A DNA stretch of 64,000 nt from contig OZ231126.1 of assembly GCA_965153355.1 (NCBI GenBank), forward strand, positions 111,972,001 to 112,036,000. Reading direction: 5' to 3'. Under the pieces are notes generated by a model that saw only the letters and a list, made by a program, of their open reading frames with translations, searched no databases and was not told the DNA's origin. How positions within the stretch are numbered: the first letter of the stretch is position 1; each line of letters begins with the position of its first letter. This document shows, one piece after another, positions 32,106-43,679 of the stretch. The stretch comes from Flaccisagitta enflata (Eukaryota > Chaetognatha > Sagittoidea > Aphragmophora). The translations under genes and the position numbers were made by a program.

Positions 32106-32483
32106 ATCATTTATCTATTAGCATTGAGAATCATTTATGTTAGGTATAAAAAGTATTTTTTTCAGGATCCGTAAAACTTCCTGTTGTTCAGGTTTTCTTG
32201 TTATAATAGTGTTTACGGGTGTAAAAAAGCGAAATTTACACTTTTTTTGGAAAAAAAAACAATTTCTAGCTATTTGTCACATTGGAAAATGAGGTATCTA
32301 ATTCCGCGAAGTTTTTGGCGCCTTTTTTGGCGCCTTATTTTCATCACAAACCACCATTTATCAGTTTTTTTTTGTCAATTTATTGTATTTGGCTTAGAGC
32401 CATGAAAAAATGCTTCGATTCAAGCCCAACCGGAGGTTGCTAGCTCAATTCGATAAAGAGATACATCAAAATGCAGGCAAACA

Positions 32484-33159
32484 TGTCAAGGTGCTTATTA
32501 GCTTGTACCGAAATGACAATAAACAATAAAATCAGAACTCCACAAGTAGTTCTTATTGTGGGGCTGTCTTGGGCTTCCAATGGCATCACTTTTGGTCTGA
32601 AAAAATTGCATCTTGCTGTCCGCGCCTTACCTTGAATTTTCCTTCAGCCTATGGGAAACCAAAAATTTCAAAGTGCTTAAATCTCTTTTTTGACTGCAGA
32701 TTTGAAATCTGCAGAAAAAACTGTTAATTGAAAGTGCTTCCCTTTTTTCAATATTCCAACTAGAAGGTGCTCAAAATAAGTGTCAAAGTTTGCAAAACTT
32801 ACCTTTCTCTTTTATTTATATGTAAAATCGCCGAACTTACCTTTTTTTATATCTTTAAGATGAATTTTGACTATGATCCCGAAGGAATATTGAAAAAAGG
32901 AAAGCACTTTCAATTAACAGTTTTTTCTGCAGATTTCAAATCTGCAGTCAAAACAGAGATTTAAGCACTTTGAAATTTTTGGTTTCCCATAGGCTGAAGG
33001 AAAATTCAAGGTAAGGCGCGGACAGCAAGATGCAAATTTTTCAGACCAAAATTGATGCCATTAGAAGCCCAAGACAGCCCCACAACAAGAACTACTTGTA
33101 GAATTCTGATTTTATTGCTTTTAGTCATTTAGGTACAAGCTAGTGCTTATGGTCAAATT
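32484..33159. mobile_element. 676-bp foldback element (275-bp arms)
   Basis: The left arm (32484-32758) and right arm (32886-33159) are inverted copies: AGCTTGTACCGAAATGACAA against its complement near 33135, TTGGGCTTCCAATGGCATCA against TGATGCCATTAGAAGCCCAA, and TTCAATATTCC against GGAATATTGAA. The loop is 127 bp. Each arm contains the palindrome GCAGATTTGAAATCTGC. It is noncoding; a transcript would form a long double-stranded hairpin. Confidence 0.85.
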
Positions 33160-33900
33160 TTTGCAGTTTTGAGAGGCCGTCTAGTTTGCCTTATAACTTC
33201 TAAACAAATTGAGCCACTGACCTGGGATTGGTCTAGTTTTATAGATATTTTTAAGAAGAATATGCAAAATAGTAACATCGAATCTACGGCTGCCAAACGC
33301 TCCGTCGACGCATCCTCAGACGCCTCCAAGGATCATGACCAAGATGGCAACAACCAGAACTCGGTCCCACAACATCTCAGGACCCCCAAAATTGCTCAGT
33401 ATCATCAACCAAATGTCCACTTGTCATTGACACCCTCAGAAAGCTCGCCGCCTCCTACGAGACTGCAGCGATCAACGCCTTAAACGGCATCTCCCCTCGA
33501 TGAGCCAAAGGTCATAACCACAACAATGAATACCTTTGCCCCTTTTGGGACAATTACGCTGAAACTTGACAGGCTCCTTAACCTACATTGACTGCAACAG
33601 CATCAACTGTCAGTGATGCCTGAAACGCTTTGTCGTTGCCTCCACAGTGCAGTTGACTGCATCCACACCCCACCAATGAATTGTTGCTCTAAAACTCACA
33701 AAATTCGACAAGTGAATAAATGCCCGAGCATATCACCAACATGCGCATATGCTGATCATGATTAATTGCCCTGTTTTCTTCCACATTTCCTAAAATCATT
33801 ATCATATATATCACAAATTCAAATCTATTCATTTTCAATTCTTTTTATTCAAATCTTTTCATTCTCTCATTATATCTAACTTGATTATTAATTTTCTTTC
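33160..33900. other. No recognised gene
   Basis: A 104-codon plus-strand frame (33169-33483) has S/P/Q-rich composition and another frame of the same DNA reads IDTLRKLAASYETAAINAL, which looks more protein-like. Neither can be assigned; a retroelement gag remnant is possible. Confidence 0.3.
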
Positions 33901-33955
33901 TCTCTGTCTGTCGGTCTCTGTCTGTCTGTCTGTCTCTGTCCGTCTGCCTGCCTGC

Positions 33956-33986
<31 letters not shown>

Positions 33987-34086
33987 ATCTTCTCCTTTGT
34001 TCATTTGTTCCTTTACACGAAGAAAATTGACGTTTGAGGCGCTGATCTTTTACAAAATTGGTAGGACAAAAGACTCAGGTCTGTAA

Positions 34087-34174
<88 letters not shown>

Positions 34175-34323
34175 TTCTTCCCTAACTGAGACGATTCATC
34201 AGTTTGAAACATATTCCCGGACGAGGACGCGAGAAGAGAACCTGGAGTCAAGGAGAGAGCAAGAGAGAGAGAGAGAGAGAGGGAGAGGGAGAGGGAGAGG
34301 GAGAGAGAGAGAGAGAGAGAGAC

Positions 34324-34356
<33 letters not shown>
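33900..34356. repeat. (TCTG)n, (TC)n and (GA)n microsatellites
   Basis: Pyrimidine tracts lie at 33898-33985 and 34090-34170, then GA-rich tracts at 34258-34355 on the same strand. The facing TC and GA tracts can pair as a hairpin. Confidence 0.85.
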
Positions 34357-34360
34357 ATGT

Positions 34361-34500
34361 GTTTTTAGTTGCGTGCTACGCGACTCTACACCCCGCCGTC
34401 CGTCGGTTTGTCCATCCCTCCGTCCGTCAGTCCATCCATCACACTTTACTCTTTTTTGGTATTTGCGGTCTTTGGCTTCACTGCTCCTGCCCAAATGATC
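34361..34500 (+). repeat. HCR family copy
   Basis: TTTTTAG, hairpin AGTTGCGT-GCT-ACGCGACT (34367-34385), CTACACCCC, GTCCGTCGGTTTGTCC units and part of the 3' box (CACTGCTCCTGCCCAAATG). The last hairpin is missing. Confidence 0.65.
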
Positions 34501-34519
34501 AAGTGACCTCAAATATGCC

Positions 34520-34915
34520 CCCTGCCAGCGACGTTTTTCCAAACTTCTTCATTGAGTTGACAACACAATTGGTCTGGATCCTCCCCTTGCTTGGCAGTCG
34601 TCTTCGCAAGTGCCGTCAATCCTTTGTGATACATCTACTGGTCATGCTATTTCTTCTTTTTCTCTCTCACGGCCTCAAATTTCTTTTCCTCTTTTTCTGC
34701 CATCTTTTCTCCTGCCGCCAATTGCTTTGTCAACATCCAATTCTCCGTCTCTTCCTCCTCCAGTTTTCACTTCATCCCTGCCACTTCCTCCTTTGCCTCT
34801 GCCACCTTTGACTTTGCATCTTCCATCTTTGACTTTGCTTTTTCTGCCTCCGACGCAAAATGAACGGCCGCGGCTTTGAAAGAATCCGTATTATCCAGTC
34901 GTCTCACTGAACCGC
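34520..34915 (-). pseudogene. Decayed coiled-coil protein fragment
   Basis: On the minus strand one frame reads VRRLDNTDSFKAAAVHFASE, then AEKAKSKMEDAKSKVAEAKE, a stop, KLEEEETENWMLTKQLAAGE, KKFEAVREKKKK, stops, then GLTALAKTTAKQGEDPDQL. The heptad-like charged pattern and the single preferred frame suggest a former coding exon or retroelement protein with at least three stops. No family is recognised. Confidence 0.35.
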
Positions 34916-34985
34916 GCTCATGGGCAGGCCTTATTTATGGTCAATTATCAGCACAATGGAATAAGGATAGTCATTGCTAGTACTA

Positions 34986-34989
34986 TCTT

Positions 34990-35066
<77 letters not shown>

Positions 35067-35090
35067 GCTGTTGTTGTTGTTGTTGCTGTT
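34986..35090. repeat. (TTG)n microsatellite
   Basis: An almost pure TTG tract of about 100 bp with two TTGC interruptions. Confidence 0.9.
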
Positions 35091-35189
35091 ATAGCTCCCA
35101 TGAGTAGTCTTAGGGCGCTGAGGGTCTATCCGCAGTTTTTAGTCGCGGGCTCAATCTTGTCTATCGGACATCCGCCAAAGATTGCTCTC

Positions 35190-35330
35190 TTTTCACCTTT
35201 TTCTTTCTTTTGTTTTCATTTCTTTTCTTTTCTTCCTTATCATTTTTCTCTTTTCTTTTCTTTTCTTTTCTTTTCTTTTCTTTTCTTTTCCTTTCCTTTC
35301 TTTTCCTTTCCCTTCCTTTTCTACCCTTCT
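35190..35330. repeat. (TTTTC)n pyrimidine tract
   Basis: TTTTC units of about 110 bp lead directly into an HCR copy, the same neighbour as at 24899 and 25291. Confidence 0.8.
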
Positions 35331-35400
35331 TTTTAATTGCGGACACGCAACTCTATAAGAGGCTTTGTCCGTCCGTCGGTCGGTCCGTCGGTCAACATCC
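35331..35400 (+). repeat. HCR family copy (5' part)
   Basis: TTTTAATTGCG-GACA-CGCAACT (one stem mismatch), CTCTATAAGAGGCTTTGTCC and GTCSGTCG units; the 3' box is absent. Confidence 0.7.
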
Positions 35401-35454
35401 TTCAGAAATTGCAAAATATAAGTCATTCCGGGATCCACCAGCCTCAAGACTAAT

Positions 35455-35700
35455 TTAGGGGTGGGAAATCCAATGATGAGGTCAAAAATGCTCTAGAACA
35501 AAGATCTATGACTTCAACCCGAGCCTGAATGAGCATTTAGAACATTTTGACCATTTTTAGCGTTTTAACTTAGGGGCCTACTCAAAACTTGCCCCCCTAC
35601 TAAGCCTCCAGGCTCAAATCAGAATCTTATGTTTTTCTAGTTCTAACTGATCAGTGAGAGAGGGGGGGAAGCGCCTGTCCTTGAAAATTTTCCAGTGGCC
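35455..35700 (+). repeat. Diverged 3' part of unit A
   Basis: Phrases such as GCCTACTCAAAACTTGC, AGGCTCAAATCAGAATCTTA and TAGTTCTAACTGATCAG match the last 200 bp of the A units at 1-7 kb. This shows that the family is dispersed. Confidence 0.5.
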
Positions 35701-35835
35701 TAATTTCATAAATGAACTTTGGCCTGATGGTGAAAAAAAATTTTTCTCCATTAGGCCAATTTTAAATTAAAAGTTATGACTTGGATACAGAAATTTATGC
35801 GCCTAACTTAGAAAAAAATTAGGGAGAAAAGCGCG

Positions 35836-35837
35836 CG

Positions 35838-35919
<82 letters not shown>
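35836..35919. repeat. (GA)n microsatellite
   Basis: An uninterrupted GA tract of about 80 bp. Confidence 0.9.
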
Positions 35920-35921
<2 letters not shown>

Positions 35922-36320
35922 TGATACCCTATCGCATATATCGCGCTCCATCACGCACCCCCACCCCAAACCTCGCAGTTCAACCTACTTATCTCACCCC
36001 CGCCGTCGCGCTGTGCCCGAGCTACATTTATCCCGGCCAATTATCTTACGACTCTGAATATAACCACCTTGCCTTACACATCTCTTCTTCTTCTAATGAC
36101 CGTGTAGGTAGTGCTGGAAGTGTTGTTGCTAGGGGAGTATATTGGGTTCCTTCTGGTGAAATACCAGGTGGCGCCCAATATATTCCTCGAACCCACAACC
36201 ATTTCTTGCTCTCCTACTTGCAATTTAGCCAACCATTACTACTATTTTAAAAACGGTAATAATCAGGAGGATCCTTATATCTCCCCATCAACTTTGCTTC
36301 TCGGCACTTCCTCGCGGTGA
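35920..36320 (+). other. Dispersed repeat with an open frame of unknown nature
   Basis: 35920-36050 is repeated at 61604-61798, starting CCTGATACCCTATCGC in both. One frame lacking an ATG stays open from about 35925 to about 36240 and reads in part SYIYPGQLSYDSEYNHLALH and VARGVYWVPSGEIPGGAQY. It looks protein-like but I do not recognise it. A plus-strand frame of 69 codons (36111-36320) overlaps it in another phase. Confidence 0.35.
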
Positions 36321-36494
36321 GTATGAAGAAAGGAAAATGTTTTTTTTTCACTTTCTATAGTCCTTTTTTCTGCTTTTCTTTACAAGGACTGCACATCGAA
36401 TTTTCCCTTAGTTTCAAACATTTTCTCATGCATGGATTGATATGAATTCACGTCTATGCACCCAACCGTCTTAATCTGTCTTGATCTATGTCCG

Positions 36495-37075
<581 letters not shown>

Positions 37076-37271
37076 AATGTTGTGTCAGTCTGTCTCTCTT
37101 ACTGTTTTTTTTTGCTTAATCTTAATCTTTCCTTTTCATTCAACTAGTCAGTTTGTCCGTGACTGTTTTTTTCTTTTGATTTATCATTTTTACTTTGTTC
37201 TTGTGTTTTTCTTTTCTTCGTAACACAACCGCATTCAAATTCACCTTTTACCATGCATTGTGATGTCAGTC

Positions 37272-37610
37272 CTTTTTTTTTAGTCGCGTGCCGCGCGACT
37301 CTCAGTCGCGTGCCGCGCGACTCTCAGTCGCGTGCTACGCGACTCTATAAGCCACTCTTGGTTGGTCGGCCGGTCGGGCCGTTGGTCGGTCCGTCACAAA
37401 ACTGTTTTTAAGGCTTTTAAAGCGTATTTTATGTCACTGAATGGAGAATTTTATGGAGAGCATGGCCATTTTTCTGATATCTTTAAAAAGAAGAAATAAA
37501 AATGTTTGTTTTTCTGTCTGCCTTACTTCCTTTTGGAAATGCCAACGCATGCGACTTAGGTCAATGACCTTGTTGTGCACTGCCACTCTTTTCAGATATC
37601 TGACTGACCT
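37272..37610 (+). repeat. HCR copy with triplicated 5' hairpin
   Basis: Three hairpins, AGTCGCG-TGCCG-CGCGACT (37282 and 37304) and AGTCGCGT-GCT-ACGCGACT (37326), lie in tandem at a 22-bp period. CTATAAGCCACTCTTGGTTGG and GTCGG units follow. The downstream 200 bp (ACAAAACTGTTTTTAAGGC onward) is repeated after 37740. Confidence 0.8.
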
Positions 37611-37870
37611 ACGCGTGCTACGCGACTCTATAAGCCACTTTTTGGTCTATCTGTCCGTCCATCGGTCCGTCAATCGGTTTGTCCATCCGTCAGTGGGTCG
37701 GTCAGTTGGTCCGTCCGTCCATCGGTCGGTGGGTAACAAAACTGTTTTAAAGGCCTTTCTAAAGCGTTTTTATGAACTGCGCCATTTATGTCTGGATGGA
37801 AAAAAAAACTGTTTGTCTGCCTGCCAGCCTGACTTCTTTGAAAATGCCGACGCACGCGACAAAGGTCTAT
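37611..37870 (+). repeat. HCR copy, tandem partner of the previous one
   Basis: ACGCGTGCTACGCGACT (left arm shortened), CTATAAGCCACTTTTTGG, a long GTCC/GTCG tract, then ACAAAACTGTTTTAAAGGCC and TGTTTGTCTGCCTGCC as in the first partner. The two form a direct repeat with a period of about 290 bp. Confidence 0.7.
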
Positions 37871-38020
37871 AACCTTGTTGTTGTTGTTGTTTACCCGGTC
37901 AGTGGCAAGAATAGCGAGAAAAAAATGGTTTTCCCCCTTTTCTCTGTACTTTCCCAAAAGTTTTTGGTTTTGTTTCCTTTCCTTTTTTTTCTTCGACTGC
38001 TATGTTATTCCTCTTTTCCA

Positions 38021-38180
38021 GGATTTTAGGTGCGACAAAGCACCTCTATATATGGCTGTGTCCGTCGGTCGGTCGGATGGTCGGTTGGTCGGGTAACGCA
38101 TTCATTCGATGATCCACACGTCGCACCTTATTGGCCTACTTGGCCTTTGTTTCATGAGATTTAAAAAAAAAAAATGAAGC
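38021..38180 (+). repeat. HCR family copy, subfamily 2
   Basis: TTTTCCAGGATTTTAG, hairpin AGGTGC-GACAAA-GCACCT (38028-38045), CTATATATGGCTGTGTCCG, GTCGG units, GGGTAACGCATTCATT and TTGGCCTACTTGGCCTTTG. Confidence 0.75.
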
Positions 38181-38742
38181 TAGAAGTACCCGACTGGAGC
38201 CTAACGTAATGAAAGTTCCTTTTGAGAGCTTTAAAATAGTCTATGTTTTACTTAATTTGAAATTCAATATGATAATTTATCTATTAAAAATGAACTTTAT
38301 TAATTCGTTTGATGATGATTGATACAGTAATTCTTAATAAAACCCTTTCATTGTCGGTTTCTTGCGTGATGACTGATGGATCTGTAGCATGGGCATATTA
38401 AATGAATATGTATGTTGCAACGCAATTGCGCAATTATGCAATAATCTGTCAGTTGGTCCAGCAGTCAATCTGTCAGATCATGTAACTGTATACTGGCGAA
38501 ACATGTTATTTTTTGTTGTCATTACTAGTAAATCACATCTCAAATCCCCCCCCCCCCTTATTAGTCTTACTTCTAGTTGCCGGAGACAACACCCGGGATC
38601 GCCGCCGAACACGCAGTCAAGGCCCAAGAGAACGAAGAAAGCAATGTAAGTTCATGGGTGATAGGAAGACGAGACATTTACCGCATGACAGGGATTAAAA
38701 TATACTAAATAATCTTTAATGACGATGGAAATTGAAGGAATG
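38181..38742. other. No recognised gene
   Basis: AT-rich sequence. GCCGGAGACAACACCCGGG at about 38579 resembles an A-unit terminus but stands alone. Confidence 0.4.
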
Positions 38743-38744
38743 TA

Positions 38745-39076
38745 CTGTATTTTCTCTAAAAAGCGCCCCGGGCGATTTTGAAATTGAAATGAGATTTTGC
38801 TTTTTAATCCTTGAATTAGCGCCTCCTTTATAATGTAGATGAATTGACATTCAGTTTATTTTTTTCATGAAAGGCTACCAAAATGCTGAATTTGACTCAC
38901 AATCTAGATATTCATTGCATATATCTGTTTGAAAGTCTCAAAAATATTCATTGTGTTGTATTATTTCATTATTTCACTTAATACTTTTGTACAAATTTCC
39001 TCTGAAAAGTGTAATATTAAGAAAAAAAGAGGGGGGGCGCTTTTTGGAAGGGGAGCGCTTTTTGGAGAAAATACGG
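38745..39076. mobile_element. MITE of about 330 bp with TA target site
   Basis: The left end CTGTATTTTCTCTAAAAAGC and the right end GCGCTTTTTGGAGAAAATACGG are inverted repeats flanked by TA. The right end has the AGCGCTTTTTGG word twice. There is no gene. The CCGTATTTTCTC terminus resembles widespread invertebrate DNA-transposon ends; the superfamily is not determined. Confidence 0.7.
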
Positions 39077-39079
39077 TAA

Positions 39080-39750
39080 ATGAAAATTTACGGCGGACAC
39101 AATCCAATTACTAACAGATGGCGAGATTGACACTTCCTCCCGGGCGTCAGCTATGTGGGCTGTGTCGGTTATCGTCTCAACAATACAACAATACTGCTTT
39201 CGAATGTAAACAAAATACAACTAATGAACAAGCTGGGGCTGGGGTGGTGTGACATAACCTGGCTGAACTCTGTGTTCTCGTCCGAGGCTCTTGTGTGCAC
39301 CGGGGGAATGCAGCCGGGGCTAGCCGGGTTTCATGACTACTAACGCGACATTCATCCGGGTACGCAGGACTAAACCTACTGACTAATTGTTTAATCATGC
39401 TTTCCAGGCACAAACTTTTTTAGAGAAATATTTAGCTTCTGAGACCGAAATTTCTTCCAGTCCCATGCGGGATGGTTTTTACTGTATCTGTCTGTCTGTT
39501 AAAATACCTTTTTTTATAACGTATGGTTATTTTAAAGATAGTTCCTTTTCACTTTACCCGTTATATGTCATGATACCAATGAACTTACTCATATATCACT
39601 CATATCGTGAGAATTCAATCAACAATGGTATGCTTAAGCGATTCAAGGAAATTAGATTAAAGAAAACTAAGTGAAATTTTATAAAATTATCAAGCAAATC
39701 TGCAATATTGGTCATTTTCACTTCAAATCATTGTAAGCATTTGTATTGTA
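39080..39750. other. No recognised gene
   Basis: Several 60-95 codon frames on both strands lack recognisable motifs. This stretch ends at a single mariner-like terminus. Confidence 0.4.
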
Positions 39751-39785
39751 CTATCTTGGAAAAAAGTTTGGCAACACCCAAAGAA
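39751..39785 (+). repeat. Isolated mariner-type terminus
   Basis: TA followed by CTATCTTGGAAAAAAGTTTG and GCAACACC resembles the ends at 9962 and 10844. No partner end was found, so this is a truncated copy. Confidence 0.45.
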
Positions 39786-40454
39786 TATCTTGTTTCCTTT
39801 AAAAGAGGAAAATAACCACATAATGTAAGGATTTTAAGTAATGGACCTATTCTATTGATCCAAAATGAAAATATTATGAAAGAATATTGTGAAAATGAAA
39901 ATGAAAATAAAAATAAAAATGAAAATGAAAATATTATGAAAGAATATTATAGAAGCATTTTAGTATTTTGTCCTCTATGTCTGGGTGATTAATTCTAAAA
40001 ACAAAATACAAATGCACTCATCATGAAGGATGTTAATGGGGGTTTTTGTTTCAAACCTTCCCCTTATGTGGAGGCATATGGAGGCATATCGAGAAATATT
40101 CTGGGTAGGAAAATTTTTTTTACTTGGGACTCATTAAATGTTTAGTTCTTGGGATATTTATAGTTCTAGTGTTTTGTTTTATTTTGTATGCTATTGTTAA
40201 ATGATTAAAGCTACAGGGTCTAAATTGAACTTACTCTAAAGAATGTTTTCTTTCTCTCTCAACTTTTAAGATTTTTCAAACCTGATATATCTATAGTTGA
40301 AGTTGCTGCTCCGTTTTTTTCTCAAGATGGTATGACCTTTTTTTTTCTTCAGAGCGGGCCAGCGGGCACGAGGCCCGAAATTTAGCTGCCTTAATTTTTT
40401 TTGAAGGGATATACATTGATATAAAGTCACCTTCCATGCCTTACTACCTATATG
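39786..40454. other. No recognised gene
   Basis: AT-rich DNA with a (GAAAAT)n-like tract at 39880-39935. It is interrupted by the TRIM insertion. Confidence 0.4.
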
Positions 40455-41646
40455 TGTCAAAGACCGTCGCCAATGCTCTGCATCAACATCGCTCTAAAAC
40501 TAATGCATAAATCATGATCGTAGCTGCATATATGCGCGTAGTTGCATTTCTAGTTTCTTTCTATTTTATTTATATTTCTTAAGAATCAGGACTTGGCTTG
40601 CTACCACGCCCACGATTTGGTAGGTTGCGTTACTCGTGTATGACGTCGATGAAAGCGATATATCTCGAGCCTGTAACCAACATCCCCCCCCCCTTCTAAC
40701 AACAGATTACAATCCTGTCAACAACATCTTGGCGGTTTGTCTTTCACGTGCGTAGAATGGTAGCAAGGTCAACTAAGTCCGCAACAGTAATCAAATCAAG
40801 TGGCGACGCCGCGTTTGACACCGCTGATATGACGGGACAACAAGAAAACCGAATGATCGACGGATCAAAAGACAGAACATTTCTCGACGGCGTCGATAGG
40901 AGATTCGCGGCCGGGGACGGACTGAGGAACGGCGATGACGAACAAAATCCACATCGAGAACAACGGAAGCATTCGTCACGCGACGTCATTTGTAGGAACA
41001 TTCCATCGAAGGACAACTACCGGCATCATCAGAGGTTACGACGTCGCGGAAACGCTACACGATACGATGAATCGTGGCCGGGGAAACAAAGCGATGGGCC
41101 GTAACACACACTATCGGTCGGTGGAAGTCCGGAACTGAATTGTTATTTCATTTGACGCTGGCATGGCGGGAGCTACGTTTCGAACATGACGCACACACGC
41201 ACAATCGGGGTCGTCTCTACGTTTATCAGACTGTCGCCAGTCGGCAAACCTTCACATTGGCGCCGATCATCACAGAATCAACTCTCTCCTTCGTCGACCC
41301 GTTGATGGCGGGAGTGTCAAAGACCGTCGCCAATGCTCTGCATCAACATCGCTCTAAAACTAATGCATAAATCATGATCGTAGCTGCATATATGCGCGTA
41401 GTTGCATTTCTAGTTTCTTTCTATTTTATTTATATTTCTTAAGAATCAGGACTTGGCTTGCTACCACGCCCACGATTTGGTAGGTTGCGTTACTCGTGTA
41501 TGACGTCGATGAAAGCGATATATCTCGAGCCTGTAACCAACATCCCCCCCCCCTTCTAACAACAGATTACAATCCTGTCAACAACATCTTGGCGGTTTGT
41601 CTTTCACGTGCGTAGAATGGTAGCAAGGTCAACTAAGTCCGCAACA
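40455..41646 (+). mobile_element. TRIM: miniature LTR retrotransposon, 1192 bp
   Basis: Two 332-bp direct repeats, 40455-40786 and 41315-41646, look identical by eye. Each starts TGTCAAAGACC and ends GTCCGCAACA, the TG...CA form of LTRs. The target duplication ATATG flanks the element (40450-40454 and 41647-41651). The internal 528 bp has a possible primer site TGGCGACGCC at 40801 (14 nt after the LTR, rather far) and a purine-rich ATGGCGGGAG immediately before the 3' LTR. No gag or pol is encoded; the 118-codon frame (40748-41104) overlaps the LTR and looks fortuitous. Identical LTRs mean a very recent insertion mobilised in trans. Confidence 0.93.
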
Positions 41647-41898
41647 ATATGGCTTTGTTTTACCAGCGCATTTCAATCTAATAAGTCTATATCTATTTTC
41701 TTATCTGTCTCTCTTACTCCGTCATCCTATTCATCCCTTTTCTTCCTTTGTCTCTCATTTGATACGATTTCAATAAAACGTAATCACGTGAAGCGGCAAT
41801 TCAGGTCTGTGTGCGTGTAGATCCGTCTGAGTGCAGCACTAAACGTTTGTCCTTTGCTGGATCTCTCTCATAAAAGCATGCAGTAAGCGTATTTGTGA

Positions 41899-42012
<114 letters not shown>

Positions 42013-42209
42013 TCGGTTCACTTATCCATTTATTTACTTACCCATCCTCTCTGTCATTTATGCTCCCGATCATTAGTGTGTTTTACATTGGGTGTAGATT
42101 TAAAGCATTGGCCTTATAGGTATGGTATATAATTAAAAAGAAGCTTATGAAACTTCAAACTTCAGAAAACTCTTTGCACTCTTTACACTCAAACCCACGG
42201 GATACTCAC

Positions 42210-42240
42210 ACCCTCCTCCCCCCCCCCCCCCCGGACAGTT

Positions 42241-42282
<42 letters not shown>

Positions 42283-42626
42283 ACACACACAAACAACTTT
42301 CCGCATCTTACGTAATAGTTGATTGCTCCCAAATCACAAATTCCTGGGATAGAACTATCTCATCTATTCTCCTATTCTATCTTGCTGTCTCAGACACTGC
42401 ACAATAAAAATAGATCTGCCTCCCACCACGATTTCTTCTTCCTTTGTTCATTTTTTTTTTTTAAAGTTCACCCAATATTGGGAGACAGATTCACCTTGAA
42501 GGGAGAAACATATTTACCGACTCACCATCTAACCTCCTGTCGGAACAAAACATCATTCAAGCGTCAGACGCCCCCCTCCCCCTTTTGAGTATCTCTCTCA
42601 ACCCCCTTTCTCTCTGTCTCTCTTTC

Positions 42627-42674
<48 letters not shown>

Positions 42675-42675
42675 T
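42210..42675. repeat. C-run and (TC)n microsatellites
   Basis: A C-rich run at about 42216-42233, TC tracts at 42240-42283 and 42600-42672. The sequence between them has no gene. Confidence 0.85.
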
Positions 42676-42761
42676 GCACAGTTTTACCGACTTTCCATAA
42701 CAGGTCAAACCTTCCTTTTATCTTCGACCCTCCCCGACTCGTAACCCTTTCACCTTGGCCG

Positions 42762-42822
42762 TTTTTTTTAGGTGCGACGAAGCACCTCTAATACTGGCTG
42801 TGTCCGCCTGTCGGTTGGTCTG
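42762..42822 (+). repeat. HCR copy, subfamily 2 (5' part)
   Basis: TTTTTTTTAG, hairpin AGGTGC-GACGAA-GCACCT (42770-42787), CTAATACTGGCTGTGTCCG and a GTCGG unit, then directly a GAT-rich array. Confidence 0.7.
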
Positions 42823-42889
42823 ATAATGATGATAATGATGGTGTTGATGATTATGATAATGATGATGACGAGGATAATAATGAGGACGG

Positions 42890-42921
<32 letters not shown>

Positions 42922-42941
42922 GTGATGATAATTATATGATA

Positions 42942-42974
<33 letters not shown>

Positions 42975-43272
42975 ATGATGATGATGATGATGACAATACT
43001 TATGATTAATGATTGGTAGTGGTGCTGGTAAGAACAATGATGATGTTAATGATTTTGATAATAATGATGACGAGGACAATGATGATGACGATGATGATGA
43101 TGATGATGATGATGATGATAATGATGATAATGTTGATGATGACGTTGATGATGATGATGATGATGGTGATGATGAGGAAATGATAATAATGGTGATTTAT
43201 CAGGATTGTGGTGATTATCATGATGACGACGTGGGTCATTGATGATGACAATACTCATTGATGATGATGATC

Positions 43273-43338
<66 letters not shown>

Positions 43339-43446
43339 TTGACAATGACAATACTTACGATTAGTGATTGGTAGCGATGCTGGTAAGAATAATGATGGTG
43401 TTAATGATTATGATAATGATGATGACGAGGATAATAATGAGGACGG

Positions 43447-43478
<32 letters not shown>

Positions 43479-43498
43479 GTGATGATAATTATATGATA

Positions 43499-43536
<38 letters not shown>

Positions 43537-43640
43537 AATGTTGATGATGATGATGTTAATGATGATGATGATGATAATTGTGACAACAACGATGGGGATG
43601 TCTATGACGACAATGACGATGAAAATTGATTTGCATGTGC
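42823..43640. repeat. (GAT)n array with higher-order duplication
   Basis: GATGAT-rich DNA of about 800 bp. Longer phrases recur: GATTGGTAGTGGTGCTGGTA at 43012 and GATTGGTAGCGATGCTGGTA at 43366; GAGGATAATAATGAGGACGG at 42870 and 43426. So units of about 350 bp were duplicated on top of the triplet repeat. Poly-Asp, poly-Met and poly-His frames are artefacts. Confidence 0.9.
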
Positions 43641-43679
43641 TGTCGGACGGTCCGTATGTCAGTCGATTGAAATAGACTG

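Noticed and set aside
40748-41104. 118-codon gene inside the TRIM
   Set aside because: It starts within the LTR, has no recognisable domain, and TRIM interiors are noncoding.
42823-43640. Poly-aspartate, poly-methionine and poly-histidine open frames
   Set aside because: They are translations of a GAT triplet microsatellite on both strands.
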